Part shown: positions 44,734 through 56,129 of the stretch, one piece after another
How positions within the stretch are numbered: position 1 is the stretch's first letter
How the letters are laid out: each line of letters begins with the position of its first letter
Origin: Narthecium ossifragum
Taxonomy: Eukaryota > Streptophyta > Magnoliopsida > Dioscoreales > Nartheciaceae
NCBI GenBank assembly: GCA_963920575.1
Contig: OY986972.1
Location: 3,613,115 to 3,677,114, forward strand
Direction: 5' to 3'
DNA: 64,000 nucleotides
Program-made: the position numbers and the translations under genes
The notes under the pieces: model-generated
Told to the model about the DNA's origin: nothing
What the model saw: the letters and a program-made list of their open reading frames with translations, nothing else
Database searches by the model: none

Positions 44734-46515
44734 TTGATGTCGTTTGCGGTCGTTGAAGCTAATCCTCCTCACCTTTCTAGTTTTTGGACTCATTTTTGTA
44801 CTCATTTCGGCGAAGGTAAAAAAGCTCTGCTTTACGAGATGGAATCTAAGTTTGGTTCCTTACATAACCTGGCTTATTTATTTTGATGCAAATGTATACC
44901 ATTTATGTTGATTTCTATGCAAATGTATACCAAAAGGAGAAGAAATCGGAAAAAAGAAAGAGAAAGAGATCAGAAACAGAGTAATTCTTCACAAACATTT
45001 CGATTGATCTTTGTCGATGACAATCAAAACCAAAAAAACGAAACTAAGGTTTCAAAAATGAGATCCAGAGATGTGAAAAGATTCAGCAGTGCTTGTATTT
45101 GTGATCTTGTGGGCCAAAATAGTCTTCATGAACAAAACATTTAGCGGTGCTAGGAGAAAACCATAAAAGATTTCTTCCCATAATAATAACTGAACATGAT
45201 CCATCTTTGCATTGAGCTACTCCTTCAACACCACTTCCTCCACTTCTCTGACGATATGAATGCAATCCCTTCGTCACTACTCAAACTGGTGAAAGTCAAG
45301 TCTTCTACCGTAATGCATGAGAATGAAACCCAAGAGTTAAAGCTTATCCAAAGACTCCTTGAAGGGAAGAATGTAAAGATCCTTCTATAATATGGCTTAT
45401 GTCTAAGCTAAAGGACTTATTTTAGTCCACTCATCAGGAATTATTTTAATGGACTCATGTGAGATTATTTGTGCCTATGGATATAGCTAATTTGATCGTG
45501 CTTAATTATCATAAGGTGAGTTGCGCGTAATGGTTAAAATTGTCGTTAATTCCTCGCACAAAAAACATAGAGACATGCTTAGATGCATCTCAGTTTCAGA
45601 TTAAGGATTTTGCCACAAATTGACTCTCATGTTCAATGTTCTATTAATCTATGATCAGAATGCTTGGCATTGGCCTATTTGTTTGAATATAATGAGAGGG
45701 AGCAAGGTTACCTGATTCACAAACTATGATCATATCTACCTATTCCATTCATATCTTTTACCCAAATCCTCCCTAAAAATAGACAATGACGTCTCTGCAC
45801 TCTTTCAGAAATCTACACACAAAATATAACAGCATCTGAGCACTCTTAATTAACTGGGTCCTACTCATCAAGTTGATTGGTCATCAAGTACTCAATCATT
45901 TTGAGTCATCAGGTGTGAAGTTATTATACTTTAAGCAATAAGTTCATATAGGATGAAGCATCACCCCTGAAAACTGCAGCATTTCCTGTAAAGCTGTCCA
46001 GCCTCTTCATTTCTTGTACCTCTAGTAATTGATTGAGTTCAAAGTTTTGTATGAAGGTAAAGAGTTGCTTGTAGAATTACTCTTAATTCAGCAAGAGATT
46101 TTGTATGAAGCACTAGTGTTAATGTCATGCTGCTAACAAAGTTTCCAACTTCTTGTTTTAAAGTTTCTGTGTAACTCTCTAGATCGACATGGGGAACATT
46201 AGCTATTTAAAAGTATGCATGCAACCTTCTTTTTAAGTTGTAGTTAGGTCATTACTTGTATCCAGTGAAACTCCTTATTGTCATGCTTTGACATAAGTTG
46301 GATACCGTGGTGAAAAGGATATCTTACAAATTGCAAGGAAAAATGATGAAAGAATTCAAGAAACACAAGATGAAGAGTATAGTTGTCAAAATTGCTTGGT
46401 TGCAAAGACAAAATGGAGCTCAAAAAGGAATGCCAGCAATGGCAGAAAAACAAGTTGAAAGAAGTATGCAATGGAAAATAAAGAAACCAATTCTGTGAAA
46501 CAATAGAAGACTTCA
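44734..46515. repeat. Downstream module after CNL-3
   Basis: Repeats 9165-10480 and then 38738-39460. It contains the type B peptide exon 3 (listed separately). Its exon 2 is deleted near 45533, where 'gtaatggtt' joins directly to 'aaaattgtcg'. 46120-46515 is the 3' flank of the type A peptide gene. Confidence 0.7.
45083..45247 (-). pseudogene. RGF-like type B peptide, exon 3 only
   Basis: Fifty-five codons on -, nearly identical to 9530-9694, with CKDGSCS and ending HEDYFGPQDHKYKHC. The acceptor 'atatcgtcag' is kept, but exon 2 is deleted in this unit and no signal-peptide exon is seen. The near-perfect conservation of this exon in two units is notable even though neither has a recognisable start. 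Confidence 0.5.
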
Positions 46516-47039
46516 TTAATGGTGCCTGGGCTTGTGATTTCTAGGCCCCAAGTAATCTTCATGAACCCCTGGTAGCCTTTCATGAACTTCTTTTCTTGAA
46601 CTCTTGGATCTTTCCTTCTTGGTGCATGAACAATGCCCATCTTCTTCGCATGTAATTACTTCTTCTTCCCTTGTTCCCATCAAAACTCTTTTCCCCTGAT
46701 ATGAAACAAACTAGCTTTCTTTATTTCGCCGATAAAAGCAGAAAACAGGGAACTAAATCCAACTTTTGACACTGAAAAAATACAGTACTTACAAGAATTT
46801 TTCTGTGGAAGACCTGTGAGGACTCTTCTTCCAATCTGATCCCTGAAGAAAGAGAAGAGAAGCAAGAATTTGAGTATCAAATACAAAGTTTTACTTAGCC
46901 ATGCAACTATATAAAAGAACAGCTCCACTATATATAGTAGACATGAAAGAGCCATTGAAGGGCTTTGTATACCTTGAACTGAGATGACTGATAGTAGAAG
47001 CAAAAGCAGGAGCACTACTGCTGAAACAAGAGGTCTCAT
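46516..47039 (-). CDS. RGF/GLV/CLEL-like secreted sulfated-peptide precursor, three exons, 98 residues
   Basis: Exons on -: 47039-46973, 46842-46793 and 46695-46516. Introns of 130 and 97 nt have GT-AG borders (second donor GTAAGT), and the phases join exactly. Exon 1 is a signal peptide (MRPLVSAVV followed by seven Leu). The middle is charged, with CEEDGHCSC and basic residues. The C-terminus is HEDYLGPRNHKPRHH. This fits the RGF pattern D-Y-x-x-P-x-x-H-x-P-x-H-N except for a final His; seven of 13 positions equal Arabidopsis RGF1 as I remember it. Family members are secreted, tyrosine-sulfated at DY, cleaved, and bind LRR receptor kinases controlling root meristems and gravitropism. A TATA-like TATATATC is on - near 47104-47112. 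Splicing is inferred from sequence only. Confidence 0.78.
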
Positions 47040-47577
47040 TTCTGAAGTTATGACTCTAGGAACCTGAGATGAGAATGTGGATCAGTAATGCTTCTGGCTT
47101 CAAGATATATATGCCATTATCTGCTTTTCCAAACCTTACAATAAAAAAGGTGACATTGTCCAATTGTCAGGGTCTGTTATAACACAAGAAAAATTAAGAA
47201 TGAGGTTTGGTGTACTATTTCTGAATCTTGACTTATGATATTATTGTATGTCACTCTTTCAGGAAGGATGCTTCCACAATTTTTGGACAGTGTTCATGTA
47301 CTCTCCCTCAAACTTTCAAAGAATGAAACTGAATTTATTTGCTCAGTGTTACTATATTCAGTAGAAAACAAACTATTTCAGCTTTGAAGTTTTCGAATAA
47401 ATTTCAAAATGCCTAAAAATGATCTGTATAGTATTAAGTTATTAAAAATGTATTTCTATCTATGTTAACAACAACTACATCATTATAATTTATGGAGAGC
47501 ATATAATAATCTTGGTTGGAATATGGGCTGTTTACACCAAAAAAGAAAGACAACTTTGCCTGCTCTTTCCTCAGCAG
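47040..47577. other. Upstream region of the peptide gene, otherwise gene-free
   Basis: AT-rich. Apart from the TATA-like site near 47104 no gene, repeat or RNA signature was recognised. Confidence 0.5.
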
Positions 47578-48092
47578 CAATTTGCCCCGCCCGACGGGGT
47601 CCCGCCCCGCCCCGTCCCTAATGGGGCGGGGTCGGGGGGCCCTAAACGGGGTCGGAATCGGGGTTGGGGGAAGTGTGTAAAACCCCGATCGGGGGGCGGG
47701 GTCGGAGTAGGACACCCCCGTCCCGCCCCGCCCCGCCCCGATTAGATATTTATAATAATTAATACAGTGATATATTACCCCACAATAATTCATTTTCCTA
47801 AAAAGTATTAACTTAATCATGTATGGATAATATTTTTATCATTTTATAGAGAAAAGTTTTGTTTGGATTGTTTTTTAAAATGATAAATCTTTAATGTATT
47901 ATTAAATATAATATATTCAATGTGTCAAAAAAAATTCGAGCGGAACGGGGCGGGGTGGGGTTGTGCGGGGCGGGGTCGGGGTCGGGGTGTAGTCACTATC
48001 GGGGCGGGGCGGGGCGGGGTTTGGGGTTGGGTTGCGGGGTCGGGGGAGGGGGAGGGGGGACCCCGCCCCACCCCGCCCCGTTGCCATCCCTA
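47578..48092. mobile_element. GC-rich foldback element, possibly a hAT-type MITE
   Basis: Two very GC-rich arms (about 47578-47745 and 47938-48092) flank an AT-rich core. Near 47722-47742 'cccgccccgccccgccccgat' is matched in inverted order near 47998-48018. The right end 'gttgccatcccta', read on -, is TAGGGATGGCAAC, like the terminus of a common plant hAT non-autonomous family. A matching left terminus and an 8-bp target duplication were not found, so the boundaries are uncertain. Confidence 0.5.
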
Positions 48093-48279
48093 GGGCCTGG
48101 CCTTTAAAGGTGTAGCTCTTTCTCTCCCATGGCCAACAGCATAAGGGCATCCGTATATGGAAATAATACTTCATGGCAACATAATTTATGGACCACTTGT
48201 GACAAAATTACTCTTGTTATTGGTTTCATGCAAATGTTGGCTTCTAGGTTGAAGAGAATAACTTTTTTTCATTCTTTAT

Positions 48280-50141
48280 ATGGACGTCGAGCCCCTGCTC
48301 ATGATCACAGAGCAGAAGATGGCCAACAACAGAAGACTCGCGGAGCTGCTGCGGAATCTCGAAGACGCCGTGTATGATGCCAAGGACCTCCTCGACGAGT
48401 TTGCACACCCCGACGACGACGACCACTCCCAGCAGGTGGAGAGCGGCGACGTCAAAAGGAAGCAAGCAATATTGCCCCACTTTCGAACCTCCCCCTTTGT
48501 GATTGTTCGCCGTGTTATCACCGGCGACAAATCAACCACCAAGATCACTGATGTCACAAAGAAACTAGACAGCATCCGTGAAAATATAGAAAGTCTCCTT
48601 AAGCTTCTCAACTTGGGTGCCAGCCATAGTCAACGTGCCGATGGCAGCCCCAAGGCCGGCACATGGCGCATTCAGACCTCTTCCGTTGTCGAAGAGATGC
48701 TTGGGCGAGATCAGGAGAAGCAGTATATCAAGAGCATGCTCTTGATGAGCTCGAGCCAAGACGAGGGTGGATCCAGCAAAGCCGGAGATGTCCTCTCCGT
48801 GCTGCCCATAGTTGGCATCGGAGGGGTAGGGAAGACCACACTAGCTCGCTCTGTGTACAATGATGATGATGTAAAGGAGGACTTCGACCTACGGATTTGG
48901 ATCTTCGTCTCCGAGGATTTCGATGTCCTCCGGCTCACCAAGGAGATCCTAGAGGCCGTCAAACGGGAAACTATTACGAATGACTCGAATCTCAATTCTC
49001 CAGAGTGAGCTCCATCATGCGGTGGCGTCCAAGAGGTTTCTACTAATCCTCGATGATGTTTGGAATGATCAAAGCCTACAAACTAAATGGGATTTGCTCC
49101 GCGCTCCAATATTGGAGAACCAAATTGTTGCGCCAACCCGAAACGCCGAAGCCACTGGAATGCGATTGGGACCGGAAGAAGCTGGGGAGCAAGATCATTG
49201 TCACTACTCGGGATGTTAAAGTCGCCAGGATCATGCGCACCACCAAACATCTTCCATTGAACACTTTATCAGATTATGTGCTCCTGCAGCTCTTCATGAG
49301 CTGTGCTTTCAAAGGTGTAAACCCTGACGATTATCCACCAGAGTCAAAAGGGACGGTCAAGAAACTAGCTAGAAAGCTCGGGGGGTTACCTTTAGCCGCG
49401 AAGACAGTGGGAGCGCTCTTGAACTCCAAACTGGACACGAGGCTGAACAAAGAGCATTGGAGCAACATCTTGGAGAGTGAAATATGGCAATTGCCTATGA
49501 AGGAGGATGGCATCATGCCGGCTCTGAGAGTGAGCTACAACTATCTCCCTCCACACCTCAAACAATGCTTTGCGTACTGTGCTATTTTTCCCAAAGACTA
49601 TGTGTTCGATAGGGAATACCTAGTCCTACACTGGTTGGCCCATGGCTATATCCATCCCAATGGCGGAGCCACGCGACTTGAGGCCACTGGGCAAGAATAC
49701 TTTGACGATTTATCTCGCAGATCTTTCTTCCTACCATCCAAAAAGGACAACAAGTATGTGATGCACGATCTTATTCATGACCTCGCGCAATCAATTTCTG
49801 CATGTCAATGTTTCAGAATAGATCATCAGAAGCATAAAGAATTCCCAAAAACGGTTCGCCATCTATCGATATGTACAAATAACGCAGATGATCTGAGACA
49901 GTTGGAGAGCTTCAATGGACTTAAAAAGCTGCGCACCCTCATCTTTTTTAGTGATTTCATGCCCGAGATGATTCCCAAGTTGGGAAGGGTGCGTGTGCTG
50001 GATCTCCAGGGCTTTCCCTTCGAGAAATTCAAATATACTTGTCATAGTTATTTCCCTGAGACCGTTGCCTCAAGGGAAAAGGTGAGGACTGGCCTAAGAT
50101 TCAACATATACCTAGGAGACTTATATCCATCTTATGATTGA
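48280..50141 (+). pseudogene. CNL-4: CC-NB-ARC-LRR relic truncated at both ends
   Basis: Homology starts inside the coiled coil (EQKMANNRRLAELLRNLEDA); the first 45 or so residues are missing, and unrelated sequence precedes. NB-ARC has P-loop GIGGVGKTT, LDDVWND, KIIVTTRD, GGLPLAAKTVG, CFAYCAIFP and MHD. It is split over three frames by one indel near 48985-49005 and another near 49115-49160. After the first LRR (RVRVLDLQG) nearly all LRRs are deleted. Homology resumes only for the last about 25 codons ('ggtgaggactggcctaagattca'), in another frame. It is more diverged from CNL-1 than CNL-2 or CNL-3 are, so it split off earlier. Confidence 0.92.
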
Positions 50142-51030
50142 TTGATGGCGCTTGAGTTGTTTAATTCTTTGTTTCCAGTCTTTGGAATGATGCTAGAGAT
50201 ATGATCGTCTTGGTGTCAAGTTTCTGGGGTCATTTTGTACTCATTTCGCCAGGGCAACAAAGCTCTGCTCTACGAGATGGAATCTAAGCTTGGTTCCTCT
50301 GAGTTATTTATTTTGATGCAAATGTCTACCTTTTATGTTGATTTCCGTGCATTGTTATTTAGGGCATATATACCATAACATTATATACCTTACAATAAAG
50401 AGAAGAAAAAGAAAAAAACAAATGATGGGAAACAGACTTATATAATTGTTCACAAACATTTGGATTGATCTTTGTCGATGGCCAACTAACAAAAAGCGAA
50501 AATTAGGTGTGAATTTAGTGTACTTTATGCAGTAAGTTCATGTAGAATTAATGGAACATCACCCCTTGAAAACTGCAGCATTTCCTGTAAAGCTGTTCAG
50601 CCTCCACTTCATTTATTATACCTCTACTAATTGTTTGAATTCAGAGTTATGTATGAAGGTGAAGAGTTGCTTGTAGAAGTCCTCTTAATTCTTCAACAGC
50701 TTTTGGATGAAGGACTAGTGTTAAATGTCATGCAGCTAAGTGCTAGGTGCTAACAAAGTTTCCAACTTTCCTTTTGAAGTTTCTATGTCACACTCTGGAT
50801 GGACATCAGAAATATTAGCAACTGTAACAGGATGCATTCAACCCTCGTTTTAAGTTACTGTTAGGTCATTACTTGCAAGCAGTGAAGATGCTTGAAAAGG
50901 AACAAATCTTAAAAACTCCTTAAAATCATGCTCAAGTTTGAGGCCAAGTCTCATTTGGAACATCGAAGCATGGGGACTGGCGACAAAGTCCATTCACAAA
51001 ACTCAACATAAACTAAAATAATTAAAGAAT
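50142..51030. repeat. Downstream module after CNL-4, degraded
   Basis: Matches parts of 9165-9480 and 45900-46260 ('ctcatttcgccagggcaacaaagctctgct', 'aaaactgcagcatttcctgtaaagctg'). The peptide exons seen in other units are absent here. Confidence 0.65.
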
Positions 51031-51225
51031 TGCCATGTACCTATCCATCCACGTTCACATTCGAGTTATTTGCTCTCTTCTGATAATGGCCCCCCACCAA
51101 AGTCTTCAACCTTCGAGCAGTCAATTGGCTCATCTCTTCATTAATCAATCAATCTTCATCTGCAGCAATAATGCTGATGAGAATAGGGCAGTGGCAGCGA
51201 GCAAGTTCTCTGATGCAAAAGAAAA
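51031..51225. repeat. Orphan CNL upstream module
   Basis: Repeats 4410-4600 and 15400-15585 ('gccatgtacctatccatccacgttcacattcgag' to 'gcagcgagcaagttctctg'). No CNL coding sequence follows on +. The sequence changes at about 51220 to the 3' end of the methyltransferase gene. Confidence 0.75.
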
Positions 51226-51344
51226 CAGGGGAGGGTATTTTGTGCTGTGCGCAAGACCCATGAAAGCAGGGATAGCTGTAGATGCATAATTATTAAAAAA
51301 TCGTTTTGTAATAAGCATCTGTGGGTGTAAGTCTCTACTTTGTA

Positions 51345-51482
51345 TTATGGCTTTTGAGCCGAGAACATGATGAAAGCCTGTTGTATTTTGCTTGTGTAAT
51401 TTGTGAGACCACAGCATTTGCACAAGTCCTCAATCTCCTTCGGAATGAAGTATGTATAGCTGTTCGTCGCTTGGCCAAAGAA
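51345..51482 (-). pseudogene. Plastid-type SAM methyltransferase, last exon
   Basis: A 46-codon exon on - with acceptor 'acctctcag'. It contains TNSYTYFIPKEIEDLC and ends in FIMFSAQKP and TAA. This fits, from family knowledge, the C-terminus of plant methyltransferases of the At1g78140/At2g41040 type. It starts in phase 0, whereas the last upstream exon (57959-58152) ends in phase 2, so at least one exon is missing between them. The LINE at 52029-57837 lies in this gap. Confidence 0.75.
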
Positions 51483-52028
51483 CTGAGAGGTTCGGAATGT
51501 AATTAGATCAGAACTCTATGTTTCATGAAGCAAACAGAAATGTATATAGCACGTAGACTTATAAAAATATCAAGAGCAAACCATAAACAGCCAAGTCCAA
51601 AACAAACTTAAACCAAACTAAAATATGACCAAAACTGGCTCAAATTAGACGCAGAACTGATTTGCTGAAAATCAGTCTAAAACCAGTTCGTATATAACAT
51701 AAAAACAAGAATCTAATCTAAGACCCAGACGGGTGGATCCTACCCAATAAGGAAAAGAATACTAATGGCTTATCCCTTATTTTTTTTAAAAAAAAGAATT
51801 TGTTTCTTTTTTGACAAGTAGAACCCTGGGGCAGGGGAAACAAAAGACAGATACTAATGGCTTAATCCTTTAATATACTACTTTTGCACTCATAGCTTAT
51901 GCATGTGAAGATAAGGCTTTGTCATTTTTTATGTTGCATTTATCAATGTTTGTCGACATATATTTCATTTTTGAACAATTGTCCCGAATGGTGGAAGTAT
52001 TGTGCCTTATTTTAACTGTAGCCACTCA
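51483..52028. other. Methyltransferase intron remnant
   Basis: AT-rich interval between the last methyltransferase exon and the LINE poly(A) end. The missing middle exon was searched for on - and not found. Confidence 0.55.
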
Positions 52029-52073
52029 TTTTTTTTTTTGAAGAGTTGAGCCGAAGCTAAAATACAAAGCCAT

Positions 52074-55000
52074 CTACAAAGATAACCCAGGGACATCCGG
52101 TGGTGGCTCACCAGATCCCCTATCCCAAAATACAGTATTCCCTCTCCCATACCTCGCAAGATGATCAGCCGAGATATTCAGTTCCCTCGATACATGCATG
52201 ATAATTACCTCTTGTAACTGAGCCGCCAGCCAACACACCCTCTTTAGCGTGTTCCTTAGAGACTCCGGCCAAGAGCACCACCCTTTCACATATCTAACAA
52301 CATTCAAGGAGTCAGTTTCAAGCACCACTCTCCTTAAACCCTTGCTAGATACGATCTCTAGCCCTCTCAAGAAGGCCTGAAGTTTCGCGTGATCAATTGA
52401 GAGAGCCACCACGCTGTCGGCAACAACCCAAGAGATAGAGGATGATTCATCAAAGCAGGCGATACCAATACCAGCGACAGAGCCGTTCCTCTCCCACGAA
52501 GCATCCGACTGAACGAGAGTGAATCCCTCCGGTGTTTGCCGGACTAAGACCTGCGTTCCACCACCCCGATGCAACATCCATTCCTTGGCCCCCCATATCG
52601 CACCTCGCGCCGTTGTTTCCGAGCTCGAAGTCTCCCCGCGAAATATAACCTCATTCCTCTGTTTCCAAATATGCCACATACCATATCCTACCTTTGCCTT
52701 CACCAGTTTGGAATGATCAGACCCAGCTAGCATCTCCTTCCAATTTACCCAGTACCCACTTGCATAAATGCCTGGTTCCGACGAGAAAATTCTCCTCCAT
52801 ACCTGTCTAGAGTATTCACAGAGGAACAGAGCATGCTCTGAAGATTCCTCTGTTTCTTCACATCTCGGACACACCCCGTCGGCGATAATGTGCGCCCTCT
52901 CCATCGCCAGTTTAGTCGCGAGCTTCCCATGTACCACTCTCCATAAAAAGGTTTTCACTCTAGGCCCAAATGGCCCCTTCCAAATGGGGTTCCAATCATG
53001 ATCCGATCGCCAGTCCTCCCTTCTTTCTTTTTCCTTATCATACAGAGATAGGTAAGTAGATTTTGATGACACTCTACCTCCCGGATCTCTGGTCCAACAT
53101 GCAGTGTCTCCTTCCTCAAAGCCGACTTCAACCTCCTCAATGGCCAGCAACAGGTCTTGTGAGAAAATTCCCCTCATGATGCTTCTCCGCCAGCAACCAT
53201 TCGGCCTTATCAAATCCCCCACAAGCATAGACTCAGAAATTCTATCCATATTCACAAATGTGGGCTTCCTTCCTATTGGCATATCAAGCACCCACCAGTC
53301 CATAAGGACATTCACCTTGCTATTCCTCCCCACCTTCCACTTAAGGTCCATTCGCAACAATCCCACAGCTCTGCAGACGGATCTCCAAAGCGGCGAACAT
53401 CCCTGTCGCGGTCGATCTTTCGGAAGAACACCCTGCCACTGGTACTTTGCATTCACCAATTGCTTCCATATAGAGCTCACCCCCGGCAACAGCTTGGACG
53501 CCCTTACCATCCTCAGCCCATCCTGCCACAAGGAGATGTCACGAATGGAGAGTCCCCCATCCTCTTTTTGTGCACATACCTTCGACCATCTGATCCTACA
53601 AACACCAGATGACTTGCCATCCCATAAGAAGTCTCTACCAAGTCTATCCAAATTATTCAAGACTGCTTTCGGGACCTGCAAGGCCGTCAAGGTATAGACC
53701 GGCATCGCTTGGAGTACATGCCTGAGTAGGGTACCCCTACCAGGGAGCGCTAAACACTTCCCTGTCCAACGTTGCAGCTTCTCTTGGACAGAGTCGATCA
53801 AGTATGAGAAATCCTGAGCCTTCAGCCTCTTCCCACTAATCGGAACTCCGAGATATTTCCAAGCCGCACTTGATTCTACCATTCTCAACCGGCGAGATAT
53901 GTTCCTTCTCAAGTAAACAGGTACCACAGGGGAGATTTTAATGCTGGATTTGAGGTTGTTGAGTTCCATTCCCGAACGCATCCCATGCACTTCGAAGATG
54001 TCAAGGATTCGTTGTGCCTCTCCATCTGATGCCTCCGTCACCAGGAAACAATCATCGGCATGCAAGAGGTGCGACACCCGCAGGGGAGATCTACGAAAGC
54101 TCATCCCCTGAAGTCCACATGTTTCATTAGAAAGAAGGGCCGATAGAGATACCTGCACCAAAACAAACAAAAAGGGTGAGAGGGGGTCGCCTTGGCGGAG
54201 ACCCCTTTGCGATGATGCTCTTCCCGTGATCTCGCCGTTGACGATAAAAGCAAACAACGGTGACCGGACACAACCCATGATCCATTCAACCCATCGGCGA
54301 TGAAAACCCATCGCCCTCATCGTCTCCTCTAGAAAACACCATCTCACAGTATCATATGCTGAACGGATATCTAACTTCAGTGCCATAAGAGGTTTATCGG
54401 CCGGTGCTTTCTCAACTGAATGTAGGATCTCCTGTGCCGTAGCCACATTATCCTGGATATTGCGTCCCGATACAAAGGCAGATTGTTCGATATTCACCAG
54501 TTCATGCATCACAGGCTTCAACCTATTCAATAGGACGGTTGCCACCAGCTTGTATTTAACATTACATAGGCTTATCGGCCTAAAATCTTTGACAACTTTA
54601 GAAAATCTGCATTTCGGTATCAGCGAGATGAAGGTTTCACCCCATCCCGATGGCATCCTCCCCGACTCAAAGAAGCTACGTACTACTGTAGAGAGGTCCT
54701 CTCCCAAGAGACTCCAATAGGCTTTAAAGAACTCTACAGTTAGTCCATCCGGGCCCGGACATCTACCGGTCCCCATACCCCATAGCGCGGCCTTAACCTC
54801 AGCCGTAGAGACCTCAGTTACCATCTCCTCCGCGACCATTGGTGAAATTTTCGGTAGTTCCGGCATTGGTTCCATCTCCCCTTCGATCTCCCCAGTGTCT
54901 TCCCACAGCTTCGAATAGAATTCTGAAAAGATAGCACCAATATCTTCTGTTGTCTCCACTGAAAGACCCTCAACGGTAATCAACTCCTTAACTGGCGATC

Positions 55001-55142
55001 TGTGTCCCCCTGCATTGACGAATGAATGGAAAAATTCTGAGTTTTCGTCTCCCTCCTTCAGCCATCTAGTCCTTCCCGACTGAGCCCTAGCAACCTCTTG
55101 TTGTCGAAGGACTGCCACATATCTATTCTCTATACTCCTCAT
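52074..55142 (-). pseudogene. LINE ORF2, reverse transcriptase and RNase H part
   Basis: An uninterrupted 1022-codon frame. RT motifs: GPDGLTVEFFKAYW, FRPISLCNVKYKLVATVL, SQRGLRQGDPLSPFLF, and the catalytic block as HADD (FADD or YADD in most L1). A zinc-finger-like segment (CPRCEETEESSEHALFLC) and a C-terminal RNase H follow (QSDASWERNG, LETDSLNVVRYV, SADHLARYGRG). It copies element RNA at the nicked target. The frame is continuous with the endonuclease except for one TAG at 55149-55151. That single nonsense codon makes the element non-autonomous unless read through. Confidence 0.93.
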
Positions 55143-55148
55143 AAGTTG

Positions 55149-56129
55149 CTAATCGGGTATTGAGATTTCACTCTCATCCTCCATCTCATACAAGGCCTCC
55201 AGACTATTTCCCATGAGAGCAAGGCTGTTGCCAGTTTGAGCCTCGTGGCCACCTCCCCAACTCCTCACCCCCTCCTTAATCTCTAGCAACCTTGTCTGCA
55301 GGATATACGAGTTAGATCCTCTCTGACTTCTCTTCCAAGCTCTAGAGACAACCTCGTCGAATGCCGACGTCCCCAGGTGACTATTTCGGAGCCGAAACAT
55401 ACCTGCTCCCCTCCTTCTTTCCTTCGGGTGTGAGAGGATAAGAAGTGGACAGTGGTCTGATGCAATCCGAGGGAGATGCCTGACCACCGTAGTTGGGAAC
55501 GCGTCGGACCAGTGGGAGTTTCCTAGAGCCCTGTCAAGTCGCTCAAGTATCCTTGCTCTGCCAAATTTCTCGTTACACCACGTGAAAATCGGTCCCAAGA
55601 ACCCCAGGTCAACAAAGTCAAATGCTGCCATAAAGCCCAGAAAATCCATCACCCCCGCTGAGTATGTGAACGGCTTCCCCCCCCTTTTCTCCTCAGGAGA
55701 TGCTAAGACATTGAGATCTCCCAAGAGAATATGTGGGAGATTGAGAACACTGACACTCCCTACCGAATCCCACAAGTGCATGCAGTCCCTGTAGTTCCGA
55801 GCAGCATACGCAACAGAAGCCATCCACTGCCCATCTTTCTCAGAGGATACCAATGCATGAATGCACTGGCCTTCCACCTGCACACACGAGACCAGTCCAT
55901 ATGATGATCTCCAAATTAAAAAAATGCCACCCTTCCTACCAACAGCAGGTAGAAGGAACATATCCAAATTCAATCCAAACCGGTGCCTGCCCTGAATAAG
56001 CTGATTCTCCCCAAAGAGAACATCTAGTAAACATAGAAATTGTAGGTCCTTATCCTTCAACAACCTTACAGCCGTAAAAATCGCCCGGCGAAGACCACAA
56101 CCGCGACAGTTCCAGCATAACAGCTTCAT
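55149..56129 (-). pseudogene. LINE ORF2, endonuclease part
   Basis: A 326-codon frame starting MKLLCWNCRG, the usual start of plant L1 ORF2. The apurinic-like endonuclease shows LLGDLN, TWCNEKFGRARILERLDRAL and the catalytic SDHCPLL. It nicks target DNA. It ends in TAG, two codons before the ATG at 55142 and in the same frame. Its ATG overlaps the ORF1 stop (ATGA at 56126-56129), which suggests termination-reinitiation. Confidence 0.92.

Noticed and set aside
46680..47039. A single-exon 119-residue protein at the peptide gene
   Set aside because: Reading through the first intron gives a hydrophobic nonsense tail; splicing at GT-AG sites gives a coherent RGF-like precursor.
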